A stretch of DNA of 33,587 bases from Phoronis australis (GCA_002633005.1 NMRA01000104.1:966067-999653); one strand, 5' to 3'. Shown: positions 10,106 through 20,762, numbered from the stretch's first letter. Notes: generated from the sequence alone by a model not told the origin. Made by a program: numbers and translations.

Positions 10106-11865
10106 AGTGTTAGCGTACGAGTTGCCTGATATAATATTTGCGCTCGGTACTCAGTATTTTGGGACGAAGTTAACGCAATTAAGCAACGTTTGCTAGTAAA
10201 GACAAGATTTTCCTGAAACAGTTGTCTTAAAACTGGATATCTCCGAGGCTCGGGTGCGAAATATTGTTCAAGATTTTCGTTTTACCAGCATGGTTCCAGT
10301 ATTCGATTATTTTTTGGTGTGCGACCACTGGTACAGGTTATGTCATGAGTGATGTTAACATGGCCGGTTTACCTTCATGGCGTGCTGGCTTTGGGAAATT
10401 TTTACAAAGTAAACCGAAAAGCAGATATTTGCCCTGATGAAGTTACCCTATTATATTTTTTAGGGATGATGCATACTCAGTAAAACCGTGTCATACACCA
10501 TCCGTGAAAGTTTCACCCAGCAACGGTGGCGATGGCGGCGGCATGCTAGTGCAGTCGGACACCAGGTGGTATTTGCGTCTGTATGGAAAAAATACACACC
10601 GTCTTGGAAACTAACGGGCATTAAGAAGCAAATAACACGTATCACAGTCACCCAGAACTATCACTGTTTGGGAGGTTACAGAGCTCAAAATTGCGAATTA
10701 ACAAAGTTAGTTACGTTTTGAGATGGAATCATTCTCTTTAAGCTTGCCATGTGATGACGCGGTAACTAAGAAGGTCATTTCAAGACATCAAGTAAGCACA
10801 ACTCTCATTGGTTATGTCAGGCTAATGTGCTTTACACTAACCAATCAAAAGGAGGGTCACATACAGAGTACAACTTCAGGGAAGCCACTATTATTGATGT
10901 GGTCATTTCTTTCAGTTGGTCATTATTTAAATTGGTAAGCCAAATTACATCCGAATTCTGTTAAAATGCCTGTTATAAATCAACTACATAGAGCGGTGTC
11001 TATATTTATTCAAAATTATCGAGTCTGACAAAGACCTAGACTAAGGCAGTCTCTGACTGTTACAGGACTCAGTAGGAATCGCACGGGGATTTGTTAGTAA
11101 ACTTGTGCTTTTTGATTTCACAGAATTCACAGGTTGTATTTAGTCTCATGAATCGTTTGTACCTCAAATAATCCGCATCTGTTACCATGCTAATAATCTG
11201 TTGATGACATCTCTGTTCTCGCTAGTGATGTATCTATTTGGCCGTATATCCGACGACGCTGAAAAGAGTGCTTGTGCTTTCAAAACACTAAAAGTTAGAA
11301 TTGGCCGAGGAAACAATACGCATCTTCTGAAGATTCAACTAAAAGGTTGCCTTCTGTATCAGTGCCAAAGAACTAAAATGAAGACTACTGCAAAATTTCC
11401 CCGTGCATTCGAAATAATGTATTTATTTTTGGAGGATACTGAAAAACGCAATGATCTGAAATATAAGGCTTTAAGACTGACTGTATTCGATTTTAAAACC
11501 ATAGCATTTCTTTGGACATAAGGCCAGTCGATATTTTTCTTGTGTTCTCTTTCAGTTTGCCATGATCTGCGCTATCACAACAAATAAAGTTGTCAGAAGT
11601 TGACTGTGGGTTTAGTTTTAAAGATAGCTATGCTTTGCGATTGTGCGTGGATGGAGAGAGAATTATTAAATCCTGTGTGAATTTTGTACACTAACAATGA
11701 AGAAGAGTAACTACCCTAGCACCGTCTGTAAGGATAATTTCAATCAATTAACCATTAACAATCAAACATCTAATCTGCTATCTAATCTGTAGGACTCGAC
11801 ACTCATTGGATGACAGTCCTGTTGGTTAGTCCTCGTACTAACACATACTGTACCGCGAGAGTGTA
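10106..11865. other. No gene recognised
   Basis: Frames at 10488-10721, 10723-10938 and 11201-11521 are open but lack recognisable domains, and their neighbours give no support. Considered chance frames. Confidence 0.45.
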
Positions 11866-12052
11866 CTTGCTGGTCACAGTCTTTCGTGACGCAACACAAC
11901 TCTAGTACCCCTATACCCACGATACACTTTGCTGGCGATAGTCCTTCTTCACACAACGAAACGTGTAGGCAGTGCCTGACTACCCACAATTCCTCTTGCT
12001 GGTCAAAGTTACTCGTAACGCAACATGTGTAGGCAGTATCTTACTACCCAAC
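11866..12052. repeat. Degenerate minisatellite, about 61-68 bp unit, three copies
   Basis: Units begin at 11866, 11927 and 11995 with CTT(T)GCTGG and share ACGCAAC or ACACAACG, GTGTAGGCAGT and TACCCA blocks in the same order. A weaker fourth unit may lie at about 11800-11865. The copies are strongly diverged, so the array is old. Confidence 0.6.
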
Positions 12053-12692
12053 AATGCAATAGACGAGTCCTTAATTAACTTCCTGTTGGTTAACCTTTGC
12101 CCTTGAAAAGATCCTCTTTAGAATCTTTCACGAGATGGCTCTGTTCTATTATTTCTTCAGTACACTGCAGTGGCGGATCTACGGGGGGTTCAGGGGGTTT
12201 AAGCCCCCCCTCGGGCCAGGACCCAAAAATTAAAAAAAAAAAACAAAAGCGTCTCCAGCAAAACACAAACGGCTCCGCCAGCGTGTGTAAACCCCAAGTA
12301 AACGAACTTGGAAAAAATTGAGGGGGGGGGTTCACTCTGAAAATATTGTTTTTTGCATTGTGAATTGCTGAGTCTTTGTGGCTCATCGGCAAAACGCGCG
12401 GGGAATTATTGTGCGTGCGCTTCCGTCGACACTTCTGAAGTAGCCAAGCATTTTAGATGGATTCACCGCTGAAAGAGCAGTTCTATAGCTGATTTTTTTT
12501 AGTAACTAGCTTCTTTACTCTGATATATTTTGATTTGATTAGGGGAAATACTGCGGTGCCGCAACCCTCAATGATATTCAGGCGAATTGACGTGCAACGT
12601 TTTTACCTCATCTGTCATGCCGTGTAATTCTATTACACTCAACACGTTTGTAACTGGTGTATAGTAAAGTTGTCTTGCGCAATATCATACAG

Positions 12693-12733
12693 TGTACATG
12701 TACATGTAATATTGTGTACATGTACATAATATT
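12693..12733. repeat. Direct repeat of TGTACATGTACAT with AATATT
   Basis: TGTACATGTACATGTAATATT (12693-12713) and a slightly shorter copy (12715-12733) lie in tandem inside the interrupted transposon. Each holds the 12-bp palindrome TGTACATGTACA. Confidence 0.6.
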
Positions 12734-12801
12734 TTTGAAAAAAATTCTTTTTCCGAAGAATTGCTATTGTGGCGGGCGCCGTGGTCTGGTCGCGAGTCCG
12801 T

Positions 12802-13359
12802 NNNNNNNNNNNNNNNNNNNNNNNNNNNNNNNNNNNNNNNNNNNNNNNNNNNNNNNNNNNNNNNNNNNNNNNNNNNNNNNNNNNNNNNNNNNNNNNNNNN
12901 NNNNNNNNNNNNNNNNNNNNNNNNNNNNNNNNNNNNNNNNNNNNNNNNNNNNNNNNNNNNNNNNNNNNNNNNNNNNNNNNNNNNNNNNNNNNNNNNNNNN
13001 NNNNNNNNNNNNNNNNNNNNNNNNNNNNNNNNNNNNNNNNNNNNNNNNNNNNNNNNNNNNNNNNNNNNNNNNNNNNNNNNNNNNNNNNNNNNNNNNNNNN
13101 NNNNNNNNNNNNNNNNNNNNNNNNNNNNNNNNNNNNNNNNNNNNNNNNNNNNNNNNNNNNNNNNNNNNNNNNNNNNNNNNNNNNNNNNNNNNNNNNNNNN
13201 NNNNNNNNNNNNNNNNNNNNNNNNNNNNNNNNNNNNNNNNNNNNNNNNNNNNNNNNNNNNNNNNNNNNNNNNNNNNNNNNNNNNNNNNNNNNNNNNNNNN
13301 NNNNNNNNNNNNNNNNNNNNNNNNNNNNNNNNNNNNNNNNNNNNNNNNNNNNNNNNNNN
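12802..13359. other. Assembly gap (558 N)
   Basis: An unbroken run of N lies inside the transposon at 12168-13392. Single ambiguous bases also occur at 16245 and 24612. The gap may not reflect the true missing length. Confidence 0.98.
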
Positions 13360-13392
13360 CCCCCCCTTACTGAAAACGTAGATCCGCCACTG

Positions 13393-15078
13393 CACTGAAG
13401 CAAATCCTATAACTTCAACTACTAAATTCCACCTGACTGTTTCTCAGTCTTCTACCCAAATTATAATAATGCACTTACTTAGCGACTGGCAAACAAAACC
13501 ACCTGATCGTATTCAATCATATCAATGTTTGTTACAATCTGATCTCTTACAGTACATAGACCCCAGAACAAAAAAGTAAACATCGTCCAAAAGTACATGT
13601 AAACATCAAAGTTGCATGTAAACAAGTTTGACCCCATGGTTTTAAAGATCTTATTAATTAAATCAGTTTTTGGCCACAGTAATATTAAAAACCGGACGAT
13701 CGCCGCACAAATAATATAGTTAATGTTCAATTCAACGTTTCGTCTTTTCATTAGACATCATCGGGATCATATTTACAACAATTTAGGACAACGAGTTCCA
13801 ACAAACAGCTCAGGTAACATCCATAAAGTGAAATGAGAGATACAGGGAACATAGTCAGTAGCTGGTCATCACCATAGTTGTAGGGTTACTGAGCTCTGCG
13901 TGTTGTTCAGAGAATCAGTGGCATGCTGGTTCTGAATGGCCAATGACTCTTTAATGTACAGTAACTCCTTATTAGCTTCTCTGCAGATAATACTAACTGA
14001 TTGTTGCTAACACAGTGCATATAATATTATATGTAACTTTTCTCTGGCTCTTTTGAGATACTAATGAGAAGACGTTAATTGCAATTGTTTGTTGAGAAAC
14101 CTAATTGCCGGTGGGCGAGTTATAACAACAGCGGTTCATTACCATCTGAATTACCACTGCATGAGTACTAAATTAGGAAGATCACGGTGTGACAATGATA
14201 GACTCTGCGTGTACTTTTTACTGGAATTGATATGGGAACTTATATGACAACAAGCCGTTTATCAAGTTTAAAAAGAATTATTTAAAACTGTAGGAGAGAT
14301 TACGTGTGGATAAGTTAATGAATTTTGCATTTGTTGACCTTTTCCGGTGCATTATGAGCCTTGATGAGGGAACATCTGTAAACTCATTGAATAGATATTG
14401 TCGTGTATGAGAACACGTCATTTCTGCTAGACTTTTCTAGTCGCGAGATAGCTACTGATGTCTACCAAGTATCTGCTTCCGAATCGCGAATGGTAACAAC
14501 AAGAACTCTGTGAAAATAGTTGAAATCTGAGTTTGGATCTTGTTTAGTTTCTGGATAAAATAATCAAATTTATCTCAAAGAAGTAAGGATGGCAACCTTG
14601 GGAATTAAATTTTCAAAGATTCATGTTTTTGATGGTTCCTTGTGTCGCTCTTGTCAGCGGTGAACGTCATCTATGGCCAACCTGCGCGCAGAAGGGATAT
14701 CGCGTCACCAAGCCCCAAATGGCTACACCGATCAGCGCCATCTTTAGACTCACTGGAGACATAGACACACTGCACTAAATGAAATTACGTGTTAATGAAA
14801 TACTTTAAATTTCAACCAATCTTTTTTCAACTATTGGCGACATTATTCACCGTACAAAAATTGATTTAACCATTCACATATTCTCCCAATTCTGTGACAC
14901 AAGTTACGGTAAAGGAGAAAATGGATGATCGTAAGGCCAATAATTACAAAAATTCTTCACACTGAACAAAAAATCACCTTATTGCCTTATTGAAAATTCA
15001 ATTTCAAGTTCACGCATACGCGATCTTGAGATTAAGCAGGATTTCAAGTACACGCACACCAGCATCGCGCACAGCTAG
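13393..15078. other. No gene recognised
   Basis: Mostly AT-rich noncoding sequence. A possible minus-strand first exon (AAGATGGCG context at the ATG ending at 14741, open to a weak CAG|GTTGGC donor at 14682) was considered and is too weak to call. Confidence 0.45.
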
Positions 15079-15180
15079 GCTGGTTACACGAGGGCGCCGT
15101 GAATGCACAGCCACACTGGTCACACGAGGGCGCTGTGAATGCAGACACAATGGTCGCACGAGGGCACTGAGAAAGACACT
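15079..15180. repeat. Tandem repeat, about 36-bp unit, three copies
   Basis: CTGGTTACACGAGGGCGC (15080), CTGGTCACACGAGGGCGC (15116) and TGGTCGCACGAGGGCAC (15151) start successive units that continue with (C/T)GTGAATGCA. Spacing is 36 and 35 bp. The third copy is the most diverged. Confidence 0.75.
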
Positions 15181-15664
15181 AGCATCATGCACATCCGGGA
15201 CTGTGAACTTACTGGTATTGATACAAAAGATGTGTGAGTTCGAGTTAACGTGAAAGAACACATGCTTCATATAGTGCCAAATTCAATGTTTAGCAAATTT
15301 TCAATGCAACTCTATTAAAATGTATTGAGATACATCCGTAAAAATCACAAAATGACATTCTCATTTTTTACTGTCCTGGGGAGTTATTTCACGTGACACA
15401 ACTTGAGACCAGAAACGAATCAAACTGGTCACAATATTTTTGAAATTACTAAAGCAAAATGAAGTAGAAATACACAGTCAGCCTTTGACATCAGTTTTTT
15501 TTATCACAGAGATGTTAAAAAATAAAATAACCGCAATCCCAAAAAATAATTATAAAACATGGCGTTTCACTTCATTAACTAAGAAGAGCATCGCAGTGTT
15601 GAAATGCGCCCACTATTGCACCGCAAACAGTACGCTTCTGTCGGTGTTTAATAGTATCAGCAAT

Positions 15665-16150
15665 GGCCAATAAGTAGTGCAAAATACGTCAAATTCGTCC
15701 GAAAACGGGAAGGCCTTATTGACTCCCTAATAGAAACATATTTGCAAAATTTCGTGAAAATCGGTCACGAAACTCCAAAGATACCGAGGCTAACGTAAAA
15801 AGATAAAGTTGCCACTAGGAGGGGCAGCAGTAGTTGCATCCTCCTTAAAGAAGTCTTCATTTGTGGAAATACACTTGACAAAGTACACTAAAGATCCTGC
15901 AAAGGCGATACAACCGTAGATACAAAAAATGCCATTAAGGGGCACCATAGCAGTCGGACCTATTTGAAATCAACGTCTGGCGTGATCTTCTCAGCAGGAG
16001 CACACCTGAAAATTTTCATAGCGATCTCTTGAGCGATTTGGCATACAGAGAAGCGGACAGAAAAAAAATATTTGTAATAATAAAAATGGCCACTAGTTGG
16101 CGCAGAATACGTCGAATCTGTCCAAAAATGGAAAGGTATTGTCGTCTATC
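15665..16150. repeat. Diverged tandem satellite-like repeat, about 120-160 bp unit, four copies
   Basis: A GCCACTAG-NN-GGCRC-like box recurs at 15666, 15811, 15931 and 16089. Before several copies lies a related stretch of the form AAATTTCGTGAAAATCGGTCACGAAACTCC...GATACCGAGG. The first and last units also share AATACGTC(A/G)AAT(T/C)(C/T)GTCC after the box. The ancestral box would resemble the CTCF core; in this window it is degenerate. Confidence 0.6.
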
Positions 16151-16211
16151 TTGCTGGTAGAAGTCAAAAAAGCGCAACACTTGATTCTTGTTACAGGGAA
16201 CAAAACTTCGT

Positions 16212-16364
16212 CAGTGGCGGACTTCGAGGGGCGGGGAAAATGGANCCCCCCTAAAATTCTCCCAGATTCCATTTGCCAGTTCGGGAGTGCGCATGCCTGA
16301 CGGGCAAAATCCTGGCTAATACTCTGTCCTGGCCCCGCAACTCAAAATCCTGGATCGGCCCCTG
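16212..16364. mobile_element. Non-autonomous DNA transposon, about 153 bp, CAGTGGCGGA ends
   Basis: Begins CAGTGGCGGACTTCG and ends CGATCC(..)GGCCCCTG. Its reverse complement aligns over its whole length with 24192-24348, sharing CAGAGTATTAGCCAGGATTT, CCCGAACTG(G/C)CAAATGGA and TCTGGGAGAA. It contains one ambiguous base (16245). The ends resemble those of the larger element at 12168-13392, so all three probably use the same transposase type. Confidence 0.75.
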
Positions 16365-17310
16365 TTCTCACGAATTTTAGTACCAAACGCAGCCTGTTGT
16401 GCAGCCCTAGCACTGATATTGGAGATTGTCAATAAAGTAATAACTGGAGTAAAAGAATTGTTTCTATGTTTTATGCAGTGAGGAACTGTGTTACTAGATA
16501 GAGTTGAACATATATAATGCTGTAGGTGAATGAAGTGCACGTTTTCTAGAGCGTGCAAAGGCTGCTATTTGAAATGTGGCTGGCGTCGGGTTCCCCCTGG
16601 AGGGACATTATCGATTTTATGACAGAAAAATGCATTTCTGGGAATATTGTTGAACGGCGTAGACTTCTTGAAGTTATTAGCTTTGACCAGAACTATAGAA
16701 CGGCTAAATTCGTTGTATTTTTGTGATATTATTTCATACTAATTTGATACACTGAGATCGCATAGTCTGTGGGAATAGTTAGTTAAGTTAGTTAAAATTC
16801 TGTCCCTGTACGCGCTTTTCAAGATGGGTAAAAAAATAGTAACTGGTTTACTGAAAAGTTTGTTGACAACAGTCTGTTACCACTTTACGACCGTGGTCGA
16901 TGAAGATGAGTGCATGACCTGATGAAAGTTCAAGGGAAAAAGAGAGCCAATAATTTTATTAGATAAAATCACGTTTATTTGGTTCCAATTATTATGTAAA
17001 GAAAATTATTATAATTATGGTACCTGATAAACAACTGTATCCTTCCTAGATATGTAACAGACAAAATAGAAACGCATAGTTTACATGGGTTCACCTTGTA
17101 TTTAAAGAATTACATATTAAGCACGTACACCTCTCAGTGTAACGTTCTATATTGTTATGCATGTTCTAATTGAAGTAACCGTGAATCATCAGGCAAAACG
17201 TAACGTGTTCTCATTTTGGTTCTAAACTGACACATTTCAGACCATTGTTGAAAAGGCAAAATATTTATTATTTCCGAACTTACGCCTTGGGATTCGCTAT
17301 CAGAAATTGC
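16365..17310. other. No gene recognised
   Basis: AT-rich noncoding sequence without repeats or splice-flanked frames that I can support. Confidence 0.45.
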
Positions 17311-17388
17311 CAGTGATACATACTAGGTTGTTCAGAGCAATTGCCAGTGATACATACTAGGTTGTTCAGTGATACATACTAGGTTGTT
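17311..17388. repeat. Three exact copies of a 22-bp unit
   Basis: CAGTGATACATACTAGGTTG plus TT occurs at 17311, 17345 and 17367. The first two copies are separated by CAGAGCAATTGC and the last two are head-to-tail. Lack of divergence implies a recent or actively slipping array. Confidence 0.9.
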
Positions 17389-18247
17389 CAGAGCAATGCG
17401 CTTGCGCGAATCCTTTAATCGTCGCTACTTTTGATTTCACGATGAGGGAATCGCTCTCGACTTAAATCGCTGCAAGACAAAAAATTACTGGTATACCGTA
17501 GAATTTTTGTCCCAGCAACCACATGGAGAGCTTTTGCAATTTCCACCTGCGATTTTTATTGCGAGACGAAAAGAGCTGTGTTATCTCTTTTCACGAGACG
17601 ATTTTATCCGTTGAAATATTTCTCTTTGATTTTTAACCCGCTCTTTGTCTCGTTAGTTATTCACCACGACGTGGCCAAATATTCTTTTATTCCAATCGTT
17701 ACTTCATCGTGACGACTGGAATTCGTGGATGCAGAACGCCCACGAAAACATTCAGTTTCAGCAGCCGTTGTAAGGCATAAAATGCTTTAGTTTCCACATG
17801 GTGCGATGAAGCTGTGTACACCAAGGCTGACGTAGTGCTTTACCCGTGCTTGTTTTACTCTTCAATAACCACTTTGTCAAGTATTGACGATTTCATAAGA
17901 CTGTGCTTTGAATATAACCAGTGTTGAGTAGCTAGCATTGTTCAACCAGGTCTGCAAACATTCGACATGGTTTTTTAATTCAAATTTCCCATGTAAACCC
18001 AATCTCTTAAACCATTCCTGCTATCCTTTAACCTCAGTAGATTATATGAATGACCTATATGAAAGGCGAATTAAATCCTTTCTTGTATACACAATATGTG
18101 TTGATTTGCAGTCTAAATCAAATATATACATTGCTATGTAAGGAGCAGTGCGCCATGTCCTAACGTTAAATAGGAGCCGGACTGACGCATAATTTACGAA
18201 TTGCGCATTACAAAAGGCTCCGTATGGGAACCCTGTAGTATTAATTG
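17389..18247. other. No gene recognised; flank upstream of the innexin promoter
   Basis: Contains short frames only (for example 17938-18141), without domains. Confidence 0.45.
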
Positions 18248-18294
18248 TACGTTGTTTTCTATAAACAACGTAGAGTATCGAATATTACTCAGCG
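18248..18294 (+). promoter_or_regulatory. Candidate innexin core promoter: TATA box in a 10-bp inverted repeat, plus initiator
   Basis: TATAAA (18260-18265) lies 31 bp before the A of an initiator-like CTCAGC (18289-18294), the standard spacing, predicting a start near 18291 and a 5' UTR of about 63 nt. The TATA box overlaps a perfect 10-bp inverted repeat, TACGTTGTTT (18248-18257) and AAACAACGTA (18263-18272). Inferred from motifs only. Confidence 0.4.
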
Positions 18295-18353
18295 TATTAT
18301 GAGTGTATCTATTACGGGCAGTTCGAACACTGTGTGAATAACGCTCAAGAGCA

Positions 18354-18502
18354 ATGTATCCTGTTGAACGCATCACGCAACGAACAGGGGGGCACCTGCT
18401 GAGAGAGGACTTTCTAGCTCCTGAGAGAAGAGTAACTCACCACGTCGGGGTAGAGGAAGATCATTCAGACGACGAGGACTTCCATCTTCACAAAAGTGGC
18501 GG
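18354..18502 (+). CDS. Candidate first coding exon of the innexin gene (N-terminal extension)
   Basis: An ATG with G at -3 opens 49 codons plus two bases (GG), ending exactly at a GTAAGC donor (18503). An in-frame stop lies just upstream of the ATG, and another is formed by the donor itself. The exon is richer in GC than its surroundings. The encoded peptide begins MYPVERITQRTGG and ends with a polar, His/Asp/Glu-rich stretch, HSDDEDFHLHKSG. Joining GG to the A at 19559, right after the TTTTCAG acceptor, gives a glycine codon and enters the innexin frame at its canonical Met. The alternatives are that this exon belongs to another transcript, or that the canonical Met is used from a different 5' exon. 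Confidence 0.45.
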
Positions 18503-19558
18503 GTAAGCAGCGAATCTACTTTAGTTTTGCAATATCCAGCGTGGAATGTATTTGATTCGGCTTGATAGCCAGTCAGCTTTCGAGACGCGTTTTTGTAGGT
18601 ACACCTTGTATATCGGACACAAATTTGTGACTACATGAAATTTCCATGAGCAAGAGTCATAAGAGCCTCAACACGCTGATTAGTCGTTGCCTCACACAAG
18701 ATTGATTAGTAACAATTTGCCATTATTTGGTATGCATATCTCGAAGAAACGACGACGGTAATTATGTGAACTTATACGCACAAACTCGCCTCCTTCGTTT
18801 TTAAAGGAATGCTGTTCTTGTTCGTAAATCGTTACAATTCTGCAGAGCCACGGGAGGCGGGGGGGAGAACTTGAAGACGACTATAAATGAATATTTAAGT
18901 TGGTCTTAAAACGGTAAAATGTTAATACATTTCATCATACTGTTATAAGAATAGTATTTCTAGTCCTTTAAAAATCGTTACTAAGAGTTGTTTGTAAGAA
19001 ACTCGCACATGTCAGACAATCTATAGGGTATACGATTTGTTATGATCGCGTACATATGAAATGTCTAACGGATACTAGAAGTACTGTACATATACTGGCA
19101 ATCATAAAAAATATTTCGGCGATTTTTGGAGTTCAAGTTTAACTCATAAACCCTAATATCTACATATGTAATGAACCGAAATATAAGTTAAGACGAATAA
19201 ATTCGGAAAATTTCTTGGGGAACCCCAAACCCCATGGAATGCCACGTCTACCATGCTTTCCCGGTTGGTAGTCAAGAATCTGCGTGCATGCCTTCGTGGA
19301 TTCCTTATAATAAAGTTCTCAGTGATGGCTGCCTTTCCGAGGTTTGCACCCTATTTATGGCGGTCATGGGGGGTCGGTACTAAATTGGCGCATTGAGGAT
19401 AAGGAGAATACGTGAGGGGGGCCGGAGGTGATGATGCCCATGGAGGTCGCAAGGTATTATTTAACTTGCCAGGTGATAGGAAGGGGGTTAAAGTTTGTGC
19501 TCTCCCCAATAATTTTTAATTTCCTACAGGCCTTTTCTACTATTGATTTTCTTTTCAG
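18503..19558 (+). other. Proposed innexin intron 1
   Basis: 1056 bp from GTAAGC to a pyrimidine-rich TTTTCTTTTCAG-type acceptor. It contains a kappaB-consensus decamer GGGGAACCCC (19217-19226). The open frame continuing upstream of the innexin Met (19428-19559) lacks innexin character and is taken to be intron. Confidence 0.45.
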
Positions 19559-20762
19559 AATGTCTCATGTTCTTGGCGTTTTCGCAAAAGTCGCTAAGTT
19601 CTCACTTCATTACGATGATGACTTTTTTGACCGAGTAAGCCATCGCTACACACTAGGTGTCCTCGTCATCGCCACCGTTATCGTCAGCACCAAACAATAT
19701 GTTGGCGAACCTATTAAGTGCTGGTGCCCAGCCACATTTCTCGAAAGCCAGGAAGAATATGCGAACAACGTGTGCTGGATCTCAAACACCTACTACGTAC
19801 CAGCAGACGATGACCTTCCGAGACACATTCCAGAAAGGCACGACAAAGAACTCAGCTATTACCAATGGGTTCCATTCATACTTTTAACAATGTCAGCTCT
19901 GTTTTTTCTACCTCATTTGCTATGGCGCTTCTTCTGCGGAAAAATTGGATTAGACTGTAATGGTATGGTGTGTGCTTTAAATAACGCAACGCACACAAAC
20001 CCAGAGAATCGCAATAAGATTGTAGGTTACGTCGTCCAACACATGGACAGATACTTGGAATATCAGAGAGAGTACCGCAGTGGGTGTTGTACGCGACTGC
20101 AGAACGCTTTATCTCGGAAGTGGTGCATGTTGTGGGGTAAACGTTATGGGAACCAAATAGTGACCGTTTATCTCTTCATCAAACTTGTGTACATCTGTAA
20201 CGCTGTAATACAGTTGTTCATCATGAACCTATTCCTGAGGACAGATTACTCTGTGTATGGCATTGAAGTGCTGACGAGACTCGTTAATGGGACCGACTGG
20301 AAAGAATCGCGCAGATTTCCGCGCATCACCATGTGCGATTTTGAAATTCGTCGTTTGGGAGGTTTGAACAACATACATCGCTACACTGTACAGTGCGCGC
20401 TTTCGATTAACCTGTTTAACGAAAAAATATTTCTCATTCTGTGGTTCTGGTTCGTACTTATAGCGTTTTTGTCCTGCTGGGGCATTCTTCCCTGGTTGTT
20501 GAGCCTTTTCCATCGAACTCGAAAGGACTACGTTAAAAAATACCTCAGCGTCACTGACAAGTACACGAAGAATGAGCGAGTTACTCTTAAGGCATTCATA
20601 GAAAACTATTTGCGACAAGACGGGGTTTTTGTGTTACGAATTATTAGCAAAAACACAGATGATATCGTGATAGCTGAAATTATTGTTGCGTTGTGGGATT
20701 ATTTTAGAAAACGTAAAAAGGTCAGTTCTAATGGACAGGGTAATGGCACTGCGTCAGTGTGA
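19559..20762 (+). CDS. Innexin (pannexin superfamily) gap-junction/hemichannel subunit
   Basis: From the canonical Met (19560) the protein has 400 residues, normal for the family. It opens with the innexin MxxVLGxFxK pattern. TM1 is at about 31-47. Extracellular loop 1 carries C54 and C72 (an extra C56 in CWCPATF). YYQWVPF (100-106) leads into TM2 with its conserved proline. TM3 is at about 199-222. Loop 2 carries C259 and C279 within FPRITMCDFEIRRLG and HRYTVQCALSINLFNEKI. TM4 is at about 289-311, with a C-terminal cytoplasmic tail. Innexins form plasma-membrane channels linking cells or opening to the outside. NGT at 243-245 in loop 2 is a possible glycosylation site. The body is uninterrupted; a donor-like AAG|GTCAGT at 20721 hints at an alternative C-terminus. 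A TTTTCAG acceptor immediately precedes the Met, so a 5' exon exists. Confidence 0.95.

Larger units (their letters stand above)
12168..13392. mobile_element. Transposon with CAGTGGCGGATCTACG terminal inverted repeats, interrupted by an assembly gap
   Basis: CAGTGGCGGATCTACG at 12168-12183 is mirrored exactly by CGTAGATCCGCCACTG at 13377-13392. CACTG flanks both ends (12163-12167 and 13393-13397), a candidate 5-bp target duplication. Ends of the CAGTGGCGGATC type followed by G-rich sequence recur in animal non-autonomous DNA transposons. No transposase frame is visible in the sequenced part; the X-filled frames across the gap are artefacts. The true length is unknown because of the gap. Confidence 0.7.

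Noticed and set aside
12769-12801. tRNA-derived SINE head (GCGCCGTGGTCTGGTCGCGAGTCCG)
   Set aside because: Only a loose A-box-like stretch before the gap; no B box visible, so a SINE cannot be supported.
12639-13403. Several 200-250 residue open frames on both strands
   Set aside because: They consist almost entirely of unknown residues from the 558-base assembly gap.
14682-14741. Minus-strand 20-codon first exon (MALIGVAIWG...) with an AAGATGGCG start context
   Set aside because: Donor CAG|GTTGGC is weak, and no promoter or next exon was found.
19428-19559. 44-codon upstream extension of the innexin open frame
   Set aside because: It crosses a pyrimidine-rich TTTTCAG acceptor directly before the canonical innexin Met and has no family resemblance, so it is read as intron.
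20229-20618. 129-residue frame antisense to the innexin
   Set aside because: Shadow of the innexin coding sequence; no independent motif.
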